64,000 bases of DNA, from positions 11,712,501 through 11,776,500 of the forward strand of contig CP141146.1 of the NCBI GenBank assembly GCA_035235625.1, read 5' to 3'. Both the position numbers and the translations under genes were made by a program. Positions 54,151 to 64,000 of the stretch are shown piece after piece (position 1 is the first letter of the stretch; the number at the start of each line of letters is the position of its first letter). Source of the DNA: Saururus chinensis. Its lineage: Eukaryota > Streptophyta > Magnoliopsida > Piperales > Saururaceae. The notes beneath the pieces were generated by a model. The model was not told where the DNA came from. It saw nothing but the letters and a program-made list of their open reading frames with translations, and searched no databases.

Positions 54151-54243
54151 ATTATCTGTGAAAAATTAAGATCATATTAATCGAAATAAACACATGCGTA
54201 CGTGACTAAAAATATAGAATAAATAAAGAGGTTGATTATATGT

Positions 54244-57200
54244 TTACCAATCAACAGGAGGGTTTTTACATGATTTACTATTATGCCCACTTTGTTTACA
54301 CCTCCCGCATTTATATCCTCCTCTACCATCTCTCTCCATTGTTCTATGGTCCATTGTATTCCTAATGCGAATAGGCCGTGGGCGACCGGGTTGCCTTGTT
54401 GCTATCGGAGGGTATAACACAAAAGGTATATCCCTCTCCCAATACTCCCGACCACAAGGAGAATAAAATTCTGTGGAGTACACATTTTTATAAGTAGAAG
54501 ATGTGAAAAATAGTGATGCTTGGATTGGCTCCCGCCGTTTTGCCCACACGGCGATAAGGTGCGAGCAAGGATAACCATAAACCTGAGGGATGTTACATGT
54601 ACAAGTATGCATCGCAACATTTACCATAACCTTTTGGGCACGAATTGATGTCACTTTGTACTGACCCTTGTTGATCCTATTAACTATATACTCTCCAATT
54701 TTTCTTGTTTGCTCTCTCAATATAGCTTCCACTCTGGGAGTATACAGGGTGGCCATGACAGAGGCGGCAGAAGGTCGTTTAACAAAAAATTTTATGAGCC
54801 AATAAAAGATAGTTGACACTAAAGCCTGCATGGGTAAACCTCGTGCCCCCTTCAAGACGCTATTTAAACTTCCAGCCATATTTGTAGTCATCATGCCAAA
54901 TGTCATAAAACCACCGTGGGCAAGGGACCACTGTGCAGGATGCAATTCTCCACCTAAGAGGAGATGTTTTGCCCTAGGACTCTCTTGACCAATCAAGTCC
55001 ATTTTAGCATCAAACTTTTCTATTGTAAGTGCATAAGCTGCTTCCCCAATCAAGTTTGTCTGTCACGACCCAAATTTTTAAAAGCATTTTTTAAATAGCA
55101 CGAACGGTAAGTAATGAAATTTTTTTTTCTTTATTAAATACAAAACAAACCATTCGATTAAACATCCAGGTCATGATAATTGGGGTTCACAAATACGGAT
55201 ATCAAATCATATGATATTATTTAACGTCTGAAAATTCATAAAGAACAACTCATCCATCTAAGTACAAGTCTGTCATCCATCTGAAAATGAACAACTAAGT
55301 TAACTCTCACGCTAGATAAACACTTACGTACTGGAGTTGTAGACACAAAGAAACTTCATCACATACGCGTCAATCTTGGTCTCACTCGTTATCGCCTTGA
55401 AAACCTATAACAAAGCAAACCAAACAACAACCACAACCACAATGGAGCATTTCTGCCTTTAGGAGAAGAGCTTCCAAAGGATAAAAGGTTTTATTAATAT
55501 TATTTGGATCGGGCCAACATCACCCGATGTTAGTTGCCTACGTACTCATTAGACAACATCTCCAATGTTTCCAACAAGATCGTATCCAGACGTAGTTCTG
55601 CCTAATACTACACTATACTAAGAAGCATAGCAACACACATGCAATGCTTAAGTATTTTAAAGCAACCTATATTTTATGCAAGTCCTTTAATCGTTCCACT
55701 TGTTCTAATTAAACAAGCAATATCAATCAATGTTATTAATTATTTCTCGAACCATTGTTCGATAATTAATATCCCCGTCTAATCCCAAAGACAGACAGAC
55801 TCATCAAATGTCAACCTTAGTGACAAATGATAATAAAACACCCCGGAATCCACCAGGCCCTTGGAATCCACCAAGAAGTACCATCACCCCTCCTAGCCCA
55901 TGAAGGACCTGACCGGAGTGAAAGGGCATGGCCCACAATTGCACCTAAACAGAAGTAGCGGGAAAAGCCAACCAAGCAGGAATGTCAGCTAATCCAAATG
56001 CGTGTACACTAAATGATCCTCAATAGATCGAAAGTGAGCCCGGCTCATGCACAGCTCCCTCCAATGGGGAAGTGCAACTACACGGTCAAATCAGTGGCTC
56101 CTCAAAAGAGCTAAAAACTTAGGAAACCATTTTGAACCCTATCTTGCTCATCTATAAGCCAGGATTTCGAATGACTATCCCAAACCCTATTAGTCCCTTC
56201 TAGACTAGGGTTTAAAACTCGAGACTGCCATCGGTTCATCAACCAAGGCAAATCATCAGGTCAAAGGCTTTGTTCACTCTATGAACTAGTCCCAGACACC
56301 TCAGAGGTATATTAGTCTTTATCTTGATTAGGTGTTCTACCTACAAACCAACAGCAACCCATGTCTCTTGATTAATCTCATTAATCTTAAGTTACCGATA
56401 TAAATTAAAGCATCAACAATAAAAGCATGCACCAGCATAATCAACATAAATAACATACATTCACACCAATGCATAAAGAATGAATAAAGGCCTGTTGCAC
56501 TCATTTGTAAGGCTAGGGCTTAACTAGTTCAAACCCAAGAGTGTAACAACTCTAACGCATCCCGCGATTTACATATATAACAATCTAGTCGATCGATGTA
56601 CTCGGTTGCAGACACGAGTAATACGCTGCTTTAAACCTGAGAATTAGGGTTCTACCCCCTATTTCTCATGACACTGTGACCCGACAAGGTCTTCGTGTAC
56701 TTACTGGTCATGCTCCTTCCTTTTGAAGTTATTTATAGGGTTCCCTAACTCTTGATTCACTAGGTCATCCGTTTCGACAGAAATAAAATATATTGCCCCT
56801 AAGGGCGTTAGGGTAATTTTACCACTTAGGGTTTGATACCCTCCCTTAGGTCATTCTAGTCATTTTACTGCCCCTCTATTAATTTAAGTCATTGACCTCT
56901 CACAAGGCTCCACTCTCAAACTAACTCGCGCTTCTATTCACATGAATGTGAGCGGGTCCGCTCAAAGGGTATTTCTGTCATTTGGTTTAAGGCCTTAATG
57001 ACATACGATGAGTCCAAAATTAAACTCAAGGGTACTACTAGACTTCATGGACTCTGTGTAATTTTCTTGGCTTATGATGGGTTCGTGAACCCCTTGAACC
57101 GACCCAGGTTGACTTAACGGTTTACTATAAACCCTAAGGGTAGAAGGGTCAATTATCTACTCACTAGGATTTTTCCTTACTTATTGGTTTTTCCTATAAT

Positions 57201-60200
57201 TATGTTACCTATTAAACTCTCAATGAGAATTTTCTCAAATTTTAGATCTACTCATAGGCCCCTGAACTAGAGCTTCGAACTTGGGTAAGTTAATATTATA
57301 TGATAATTAACTAATAGGGGTAAAAAGGTTATTTTAGAGACTCTGGGATTTTTCCCGGGCCTGAAGCTTGGTAAGAATACTCCCACACCTCTTAGGGTCC
57401 TTGAGTATTTTTCTAGAATATTATTGACATTTTTACCCCCATGAACCGGACCCGGTTCGATCCCCCTTTCCTTTTTCTTTCTTTTTTTTTAAACCGACCC
57501 GGGCCAGGTCGGTTTGGGTCGACGACCCGCAATGCGGGTCATCTTCCTCGCGTCCGGCCAGAGGCGGAAACGCCTTTGGCAGCACCACCCCTGGCCACCA
57601 TGGCTGGACAGCGGGCTGGGATCCACCGGATCGCCCCAGGTGGCGATCACAATGGCCTGGCCCCCGCAGTCGCCCGGTGGCCGGACAGAGCCAAAATCGC
57701 CATTTTTCCTTTTTTTTTTTAACGCACTGATCGGTGTGGCGGCCAGCTACCATGGCCTGGCAATGTCCCGGAACCGATCGGATTGCCAGGATCCGGAGAT
57801 TCCGGAAGCCCAGACTTGCCAGCTGTCCCCGGCCGTCTCCGCCCTGCCGAGAGCCGAAAAACTTCCTTTTTATTTTATTTTACTATGTGGCAGAAGCCAC
57901 CGCCACCGCAGATGACGTTGCCGCGGCCAGGGCCTCAGCAGCCCAGGCCGCCGCATCTGTGGCCGATGCACCTAGCAGCTGTAGCCGGGGCCGGCGTAAC
58001 CAGGGTGAGCGCGACCGGGCTGCGCAGCCCCGCCTCTGTCCTTTTTTTTTATACAGCCTGACCCGCACGGCGGCAGTGAAACCAGCCTCCGCCGGGTCGT
58101 TTCGACGTACTTTCCCGGTGGCAAGAGTTTCTAGCCGGGAAAGGAAACCGATCTGTCGGCCGGCGGCTGATCAGCAACCCATCTGGCCTGAGTATAAAAA
58201 CAATAGTGTTTTCTGCAATTTTAACAATTACTATTCATGCAAAAATTAAACTATATACGGATTTATTTAATAAAATCTTCATTAAAATACTTGAAAATAA
58301 CGGTAACGATCCTACCTTAATCGCCAATCTGTTGTCGATCCACCGCCGCCAAAACTTTGCCGGAAAAATTCCTCCTTTCCTTCAACGTCCATAAAAAAAC
58401 TTCCCCAAATTGTGCCCTAAGAATGCCTTTTATAAACATGGGGATTAGGGTTCCTAATCCCCTTAGAATTTTGGTCAATTCTTCTTACTTAGAGACCTTA
58501 ATTAGGCCTCTAAAAACTAATTTCGGAACTATACATGTCTAAATTGGGTAAACGAGCCCTATAAGATATGTTCAACTTTGAATAGTCGTATCTCTTTCAT
58601 CCGAACTCTAATTCATGTGTTCTTGGTGGCATTTCGAAGCTCTGTCTGTCTACTTTCTAATAGAATTAGTTTCAGCCACAAATTCTATCTAGAGAGGAGG
58701 TTATTCTCCTAAGAAAGTTAAAGGCTCAAACACCTTTTTTCCACGTATTTAATTTTCAAAAGTTAGGAAAATTCGAGATATTACACTGTCAGTGTATCAT
58801 TTTTGAACTCCTTAAAATTTGATTTTATGTGATGAATGCAATAACGATGGTGGTAATCCAGCTCGGGAAGAACCTTAGGCACGGCCTTCTGAAGCCCCTT
58901 ATGTTGATCTGAAATAATGACGATGTTCGCCATGCACATCAGTACATGATCCCTCAGTTCCATTAGAAACCATTTCTAATTGTCTCCATATTCCTTCCCG
59001 AAAAGCCTGAATGCTAGAGGAAATAACCCATGTTTCCATCTGTAGCCATTGCAGCCATAAGTGCACCGGGGTATCTACCATACAAGTGAGTGGCAACAAC
59101 ACCAATCACAGGGATACAATGTCGAAACCCTACTATAGACGGCCCAAATGCCCAAAACAACCGTGTAAATCTCCTACAAGTGCCACCATCTGCACGAGGT
59201 ACTACATCATCCTCTAAGTGGTAGTAGGTGTCAGGATTCGCTTCTTGCACCGCCCTTAGGTACATTGGCAACAATTTATACGATTCTACCCAATCTCCAA
59301 AAATAGCCTTGATCGCTATATTCCTTGTTGCCCATGCTTTCTTATAAGATATATCAACATGATACTTCTTTTTCATTCTTTGAATAATATCCCCTGGTGT
59401 AAGAGTTAATTTGGCTTGGATAGCGGGCATTATGACCTTCGAAATAAAGGAGGCACTGCACTGCCTATGATCTTTGCTAAGCTGGGCATTCTGACATGTG
59501 TGGTCACATTTGTACGTCTTCAATTTAAAGTACCCACCACCCATTTTTATTGAGCCATGCACTCTCCAAGGGCAAGTGCTATCAATGCATTTAACTGTAT
59601 ACTTTGACAAATTTATTCGTACAACCTTGTATTCGACATGATTTTGAATGGAAAACTCCTGTAAGGCTGTAACAAATGCTTCCTTATTCTCAAAGATGCG
59701 GCCAACATATAACTCATCTTTGTTTTGTTGGTCCATATCCATTGTAGAATTAACTATCGCATCTATCTCCTCATCTGTGATGTGTACATAAAGTGGCTCC
59801 ACTTCATAGTACGACGACTCTTCATCATCTACATTCATATCATTTCGAGCAATAGCATTGTCTACCATGTCATCCCCCTCTCTGTCAACCATCTGTTGAG
59901 CGCTTTCTTTACCTCTAACCCCTTCCACATTCATGTTAGAATCTTCTCCACTTACTTTGTCAATATTATCTTCACCTTCATTAGCCTCATTTTCATCAAT
60001 ATCTTCACCGTGGACATATCCCCCCCTACATATAAACATCGCATATGTATTAAATTTCATATGCCTAAAAAAGTTATATTCATTTATAAATATATATTTC
60101 ACCTTTGATTGGATGGTCTAGTATCGGTACGACCAACATACGTGTAGGGGTAATAAATGTCCATCGAACTTTGAGTTTCATAACATGCACCGCCTTGAGA

Positions 60201-60779
60201 CATTTGAACGCTAAATGGATCATGTGCATGCATCGTGGACCTTCCATATTACACACAAAATCTCAAAATTTAGCAAAACATATTTTCATTAATAATTATA
60301 AGATTCAAAACGTATTCACAACTAAATCAACCTTACCTCCAATTAGGTCCACTTCTATTGTAAATAGGGGCAGACAACCTATGACGTTCATTTGAAGCTA
60401 CAATCATAGATAAATTTCCTTCTTCTTTGTCATCCACCGGCATTTGCATATGTCTTTCATTGGTCACATTGTGTGAGATCCTATGTGAACTACTTTGCCT
60501 TTCACTAGGCACTCAGGCCTCTTTTCCGAGAAATAACTCGAAAGAAATTACGTGACATGAGTGGTGAAACATAAAACCCATTGATGTATCATCATTTATG
60601 CATATTAATGTCATCCTTGATGCGTACGACGGAATATTACATTTGATAGTAATTTTCCATCTTCTTCGATCCCACCCAACCTTGTTTGCTACTTCCATCT
60701 CAAATTCATCATACGTCGACAATTTCTTAATTAATAATCCTTCCATGCGTCCGTCATAGGTAAGTAAAAAACTAACCAA
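54244..60779 (-). pseudogene. MuDR-type MULE transposase, split by an LTR insertion
   Basis: Cuts and pastes MULEs by recognising their inverted repeats. The start is at 60779 (N-terminal domain with 'DRRRWKITIKCNIPSYASRM', to about 60.51 kb), then two short exons at about 60.34-60.48 and 60.10-60.23 kb, and a main exon from about 60026. The MuDR DNA-binding zinc domain is at about 59.5-59.65 kb ('CPWRVHGS', 'YKCDHTC'). The MULE catalytic domain follows ('VGFRHCIPVIG', then 'VIISDQHKGL', 'YHHRYCIHHIKSNFK'). After the LTR (55061-58785) come the SWIM finger (CTCNIPQVYGYPCSHL) and a CCHC knuckle (CGRCKQSGHNSKSC). The first catalytic Asp (usually DGTH) reads VATH. There is a frame change near 59.02 kb and a stop at 58976-58978. 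Not functional. Confidence 0.88.
55061..58785 (-). mobile_element. Long solo-LTR-like element E inside the MULE transposase
   Basis: The 3725-bp insertion reads tgtaatatctcg at its start (minus strand, 58785) and gggtcgtgaca at its end. The flanking 5-mers are ttgtc (55056-55060) and ctgtc (58786-58790), 4 of 5 alike. It is the same family as 61890-64000 and 40164-40985. No gag or pol, and no second LTR copy inside, so a solo LTR is most likely. The GC-rich 57.4-58.2 kb block is LTR sequence with expanded 'ccggcc'-type repeats, not a gene. It is younger than the MULE. Confidence 0.82.
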
Positions 60780-61509
60780 TTCTTATGCCATTTCTATTCA
60801 ATTAATTCATAAACAATAAATTAAATTAATATTATATTAAGCAAACTAATACTAACATTTACCCTAACCAAACTATTGCTAACTCATATTCTCTATTAAA
60901 TTAAGCTTTAATTTTAAATAAAAATGTCAATCAATAGATGCATAAAATACTACAACAATATTCCAATAGATTTACCAAGTATATAAGCATATCATGAAGA
61001 CTTTAAATTAATGAGTAAATTTCCTTAACAATGAAATTACGCAATTGATACAATAAAGCATACTATATCACAAACAATATAAGCGGTAAAAAAAAGCAGC
61101 TATCTAAAGCCACTCAACAAAAAATGCTCATTTTTAACTAAACCAACCAATTCACACGTTACACCAAAACACCGAATTAATGTCACAAACCAAGCAATGT
61201 CACAAACCATAATCTCTAGACACGCAGCAAATATTTAATTTAAGTACATACTTTCAATCAACACACTTTTAATGTAATTATTAAAATAAATAAAAAAATT
61301 AGGTTACCACGGAATGGGTGCGAAATTGGCGCGGTAAGAATGGGGGCTGACGGCAAAGGCGGTGGGGAGGAGGAGGCAGGCCCGGCGGCGGGTTGGAGGA
61401 GGTGAGACTGGCGGCGGCTCGGATGACGGAAGGCTGGAGGCGGCAGAGCGGAACGCTGGGCGAAAATAGACTGGAAACCCGAGTGGAGGCGGAGCGGAGT
61501 CGGGATGAT
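60780..61509 (-). other. MULE 5' non-coding region
   Basis: Between the transposase start and the right inverted repeat. AT-rich to 61.3 kb, then a GC-rich block (61.32-61.5 kb) likely containing the MULE promoter or leader. ORFs here are mutual shadows. Confidence 0.5.
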
Positions 61510-61793
61510 AACGACGAAATCAGTATTGTCACTGAGATCGGAGGACGAAATGGTGTAAGTGTGGCAGTTTCGTCGTTTAGAATGACGAAACCGGTTCAAC
61601 TTAAACCGGTTTCGTCGTTTAGAAGGATGAAATAAGCTTAAAACTAATTTCGTCTTTCTAAACGATGAAATCAACTTAAAATCTAAAAAAAAAGCCATGC
61701 AGGCGCCAGCTGCTTGGCTGGCGCCTGCGTGGCAAAAAGGTCACTTTGGGAAATATTTCCTAAAGTGCTTTATTTCGGTAAATATTATTATTT

Positions 61794-61794
<1 letters not shown>
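61510..61794 (-). repeat. MULE right terminal inverted repeat
   Basis: Reverse-complementary to the left repeat. It keeps gggaaatatttcc, the GGCGCCAGC hairpin (61702-61725) and the 'tttcgtcgtttaga' units, with one extra unit around 61.59-61.62 kb. Confidence 0.88.

Positions 61795-61795
<1 letters not shown>

Positions 61796-61842
<47 letters not shown>
61796..61842. repeat. (TA)n-(CA)n microsatellite
   Basis: About 27 bp TA then about 22 bp CA directly outside the MULE right end. Confidence 0.95.
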
Positions 61843-61889
61843 TCCACCCCCCCCACAAGCCCAAATTTTAGAAACCCTTAAGCGTTATC

Positions 61890-64000
61890 TGTAATGTCCA
61901 GGAAATTTTAGGTATTTTTCTAGAATTTTTCCTGATTTTTTCCTATTTTTTTTAGGAATTTACAGGATTTGGGGTATGTAGAATAGTTTTTGGGCTGTGC
62001 AGAAAGATCTGCAGAGCCCATTGCAGGCCCAATTAAGTGGTGGATGGACCACTTAATTTGGGAGGGTCTAAACTACTTAGGATTCCCTATCCTACTTGGT
62101 TTAATCTTTACCCAATTAAACCCTAATCCCCTCTCTATAAATTTAGATGTTCCCCTAATTATAACTCTAATTTTGCCCTAGAAAAATTAGAGAAGAAGGT
62201 GATTGAAGGTGGAGCTCCGGCGTTTGTCGATCGACGGCAAATCTGCGTTTGAGGTAGGTTCGCTGTCTTAGTTTAGAGTCAAGATTAATGACTGTTTATT
62301 AAATAATTAAGGTATAGATAAGATGATTATGAAAATCTGCATATAGTAGTGTAATTCGATAAATAGAATGCAAAGATTACTGTAGCGCGGAGAATACTAT
62401 TTAGAATGCAGAGATTACTATTCAATAATTTTAGAACAATATATCGGTGTTGTTTTAAGGGATCGGTTGCCAGCCGACTACCGGCCAGCCGACCACCGGC
62501 CGGCCGGCCCTTCTTCCTTGAGTGGTCGGATCTTCACTTCCGACCCAAATTTTTGGTTGCCGGAAGGGAATTGCACGCAAAAAAAAAAAAGAGGAAAGAA
62601 ATTAGAGTAAATTAAAGTTTATTAAATTAAACTTGTTCTGTGCAGATGTGCCACTTTGGTTAATTGAATCGTATGGACATAACGTATCCTACATAGTACA
62701 TATATGTGCAGTATGGTACATATGAATTGTTTTTGAAATTTAAGCAGAATTTAACCGTTCTTTCAGCCCAAGCCCTACCCAGGGAGTAAAGCTAGGCTTC
62801 TTAGTGATTTTTAGCCTAAACACTGATAATGATATGGCTAAATTATTTATGAGTTGTTAGACTTTATTAATTTGTTCTACGTGCATAGTTGCATCTTGTG
62901 AATCAATGCATAAAAATTAATAAAGAATAATTGTTAAGGGTAGAAGGCTTTGGATTAGGAGTTGAAACCTAATTAAGATAAAGACTAATTTACCCTTAGA
63001 GGGTCAAAAACCCGTTTATGAATTGAATGAGGTTTTTGACCTGACAACTGATTTGGTTGATGAACCAAGGATGTTTTTGGGGAGCTTTAACCCGGTTTGT
63101 TGAGGCTAATGGGGTTAGGGTTTACCTAGGAGTCTTCGCTCTATTGATGAGCCATTTGATTTGACCGTGTAGTTGCACCTCCCCATTGGAGGGAGTTCTG
63201 CGTGAGCTGGGCTTACACTGGTCTATTGAGGATCATTTAGTGTACACGTATTTAGGGTTGCTGACATCCTGCTTAGTTGGCGTCTATGACCACTTCTGTT
63301 TAGGTGCAGTTGTGGGCCATGCCCTTCCACTCCGGTCAGGTCCTTATGGGCTAGGTTGGGAGATGACACTTCCTGGTGAATTCCAGGGTCCTGGTGGATT
63401 CCCGAGTTTCATTGTGGATCATCCTTAAGGGGTGGTCTATGGTGAATATCATTTGTCACTTAGGATGACATCTGATGTATTTATTTGTCTATGAAGTTAG
63501 GTGGATTATTGGTTTTCCCAAGAGGGAAAACCTAAAGGGAATTTATAAGGAGAACTATTTTGATAATTGGTTCAAGTAGAAACCTAACAATTTTGCATAA
63601 AATGTAATAACATTTTGCATTCATATTATTCAGCTTTCCTACTGGGTATTAGTATACTCAACAACCTGGTTTTGCAGGATCTTCTGGTAAGGATTAGCGG
63701 GTTCGGGACCGGACTTTCAGATTAAGGACGACTTAGCTCTAATAGGATTTAGTTCCATTATTTCAGTACATTTTTAATGGTTGTAATAATGACGTGAGGG
63801 CCAACTTTGATTAGTTGCTTATTTCCAGACAGATGTAAGGGTTGCACTTAGATGGATGGTTTACTTATTTGTGGATTTTTGGATACTGTTATGATATAAT
63901 ATGATTTGCTATCCGTATTTACGAACCCCAATGATTATGACCTGGATATTTAGTCGGCTGATTTGATTTTATTTGATGTGTTTAAAGAAAAAAAAAAATT
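61890..64000 (+). mobile_element. LTR element F, same family as element E, cut by the window end
   Basis: Opens tgtaatgtccagg and is collinear with element E in the reverse direction: for example 'ggttgatgaaccaagg' at 63.06 kb against its complement at 56.24 kb, and 'gaaccccaat.attatgacctgg' at the window end against 55.18 kb. It should end about 75 bp past the window. About 2.2 kb against 3.7 kb for E; the difference is mainly the GC-rich repeat block (62.46-62.52 kb here). No coding part is seen, so a solo LTR or the first LTR of a longer element running out of the window is possible. Confidence 0.8.

Larger units (their letters stand above)
51384..61794 (-). mobile_element. Mutator-like element (MULE) with two genes, interrupted by an LTR
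   Basis: Bounded by long imperfect terminal inverted repeats (51384-51652 and 61510-61794). It holds a MuDR-type transposase gene (60779 to 54244) and, downstream in the same direction, a plant-mobile-domain gene (54150 to 51867). Without the 3.7-kb LTR at 55061-58785 it is about 6.7 kb. The exact tips lie in TA-rich DNA, so the expected 8-11 bp target duplication cannot be fixed. Both genes carry stops or frame changes, so it is no longer autonomous. The PMD is known to travel with plant transposons, including MULEs; this copy shows the arrangement directly. Confidence 0.9.

Noticed and set aside
57433-58249. Several GC-rich overlapping ORFs on both strands
   Set aside because: They lie wholly inside the LTR element E, are Pro/Ala/Arg-rich in all frames, and element F has the same block in shortened form without an ORF.
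61258-61698. 146-codon minus-strand ORF
   Set aside because: It spans the MULE right inverted repeat and its repeated 'tttcgtcgtttaga' units; not a protein gene.

Overview
The window is nuclear DNA of a flowering plant, probably a monocot. The signs are intron-rich plant genes, an HD-ZIP class IV gene with very GC-rich exons beside an AT-rich kinase gene, a PLS-DYW pentatricopeptide gene, and dense plant-type transposons (Copia, solo LTRs, a Mutator-like element, hAT and Stowaway MITEs). I cannot name the species.

Layout. 1-3.6 kb: a diverged dispersed repeat holding a small hAT element and a TA microsatellite, then unassigned DNA. 3.6-16.3 kb: a nest of dead LTR elements. A Copia element on the minus strand (3' LTR remnant, RNase H, RT, integrase and gag still recognisable) is broken by three solo-LTR-like insertions, one of which carries a fourth, and a 567-bp tandem duplication lies across one junction. 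16.3-18.4 kb: intergenic with one MITE. 18.4-25.5 kb: leader and nine coding exons of an ANL2/HDG1/ROC5-like HD-ZIP IV factor (811 aa), with a GC-AG intron and a MITE-filled last intron. 25.5-34.7 kb: intergenic repeats and a pair of HD-ZIP IV-type palindromes. 34.7-38.5 kb: thirteen coding exons of a shaggy/GSK3-like kinase of the theta type (467 aa). 39.4-41.0 kb: a broken duplicate of the PPR gene's 3' end, cut by an LTR. 42.0-44.4 kb: an intact 804-aa PPR-DYW gene on the minus strand. 45.2-45.7 kb: a glucan endo-1,3-beta-glucosidase pseudogene. 46.5-47.2 kb: a second hAT-like element. 49.5-50.0 kb: the sister copy of the first repeat. 51.4-61.8 kb: a Mutator-like element (MULE) with long terminal inverted repeats, a MuDR-type transposase gene and a plant-mobile-domain (MAIN-like) gene, split by a 3.7-kb LTR. 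61.9-64.0 kb: another LTR of the same family.

The three live host genes are functionally independent: epidermal (L1) transcription control, brassinosteroid/stress-type GSK3 signalling, and organelle RNA editing. Over half of the window is transposon-derived. The most unusual structures are the two-gene MULE, a tandemly duplicated splice acceptor that creates a possible mini-exon in the kinase gene, the GC-AG intron, the paired HD-ZIP palindromes downstream of the HD-ZIP gene, and a hAT insertion whose empty site survives 49 kb away.
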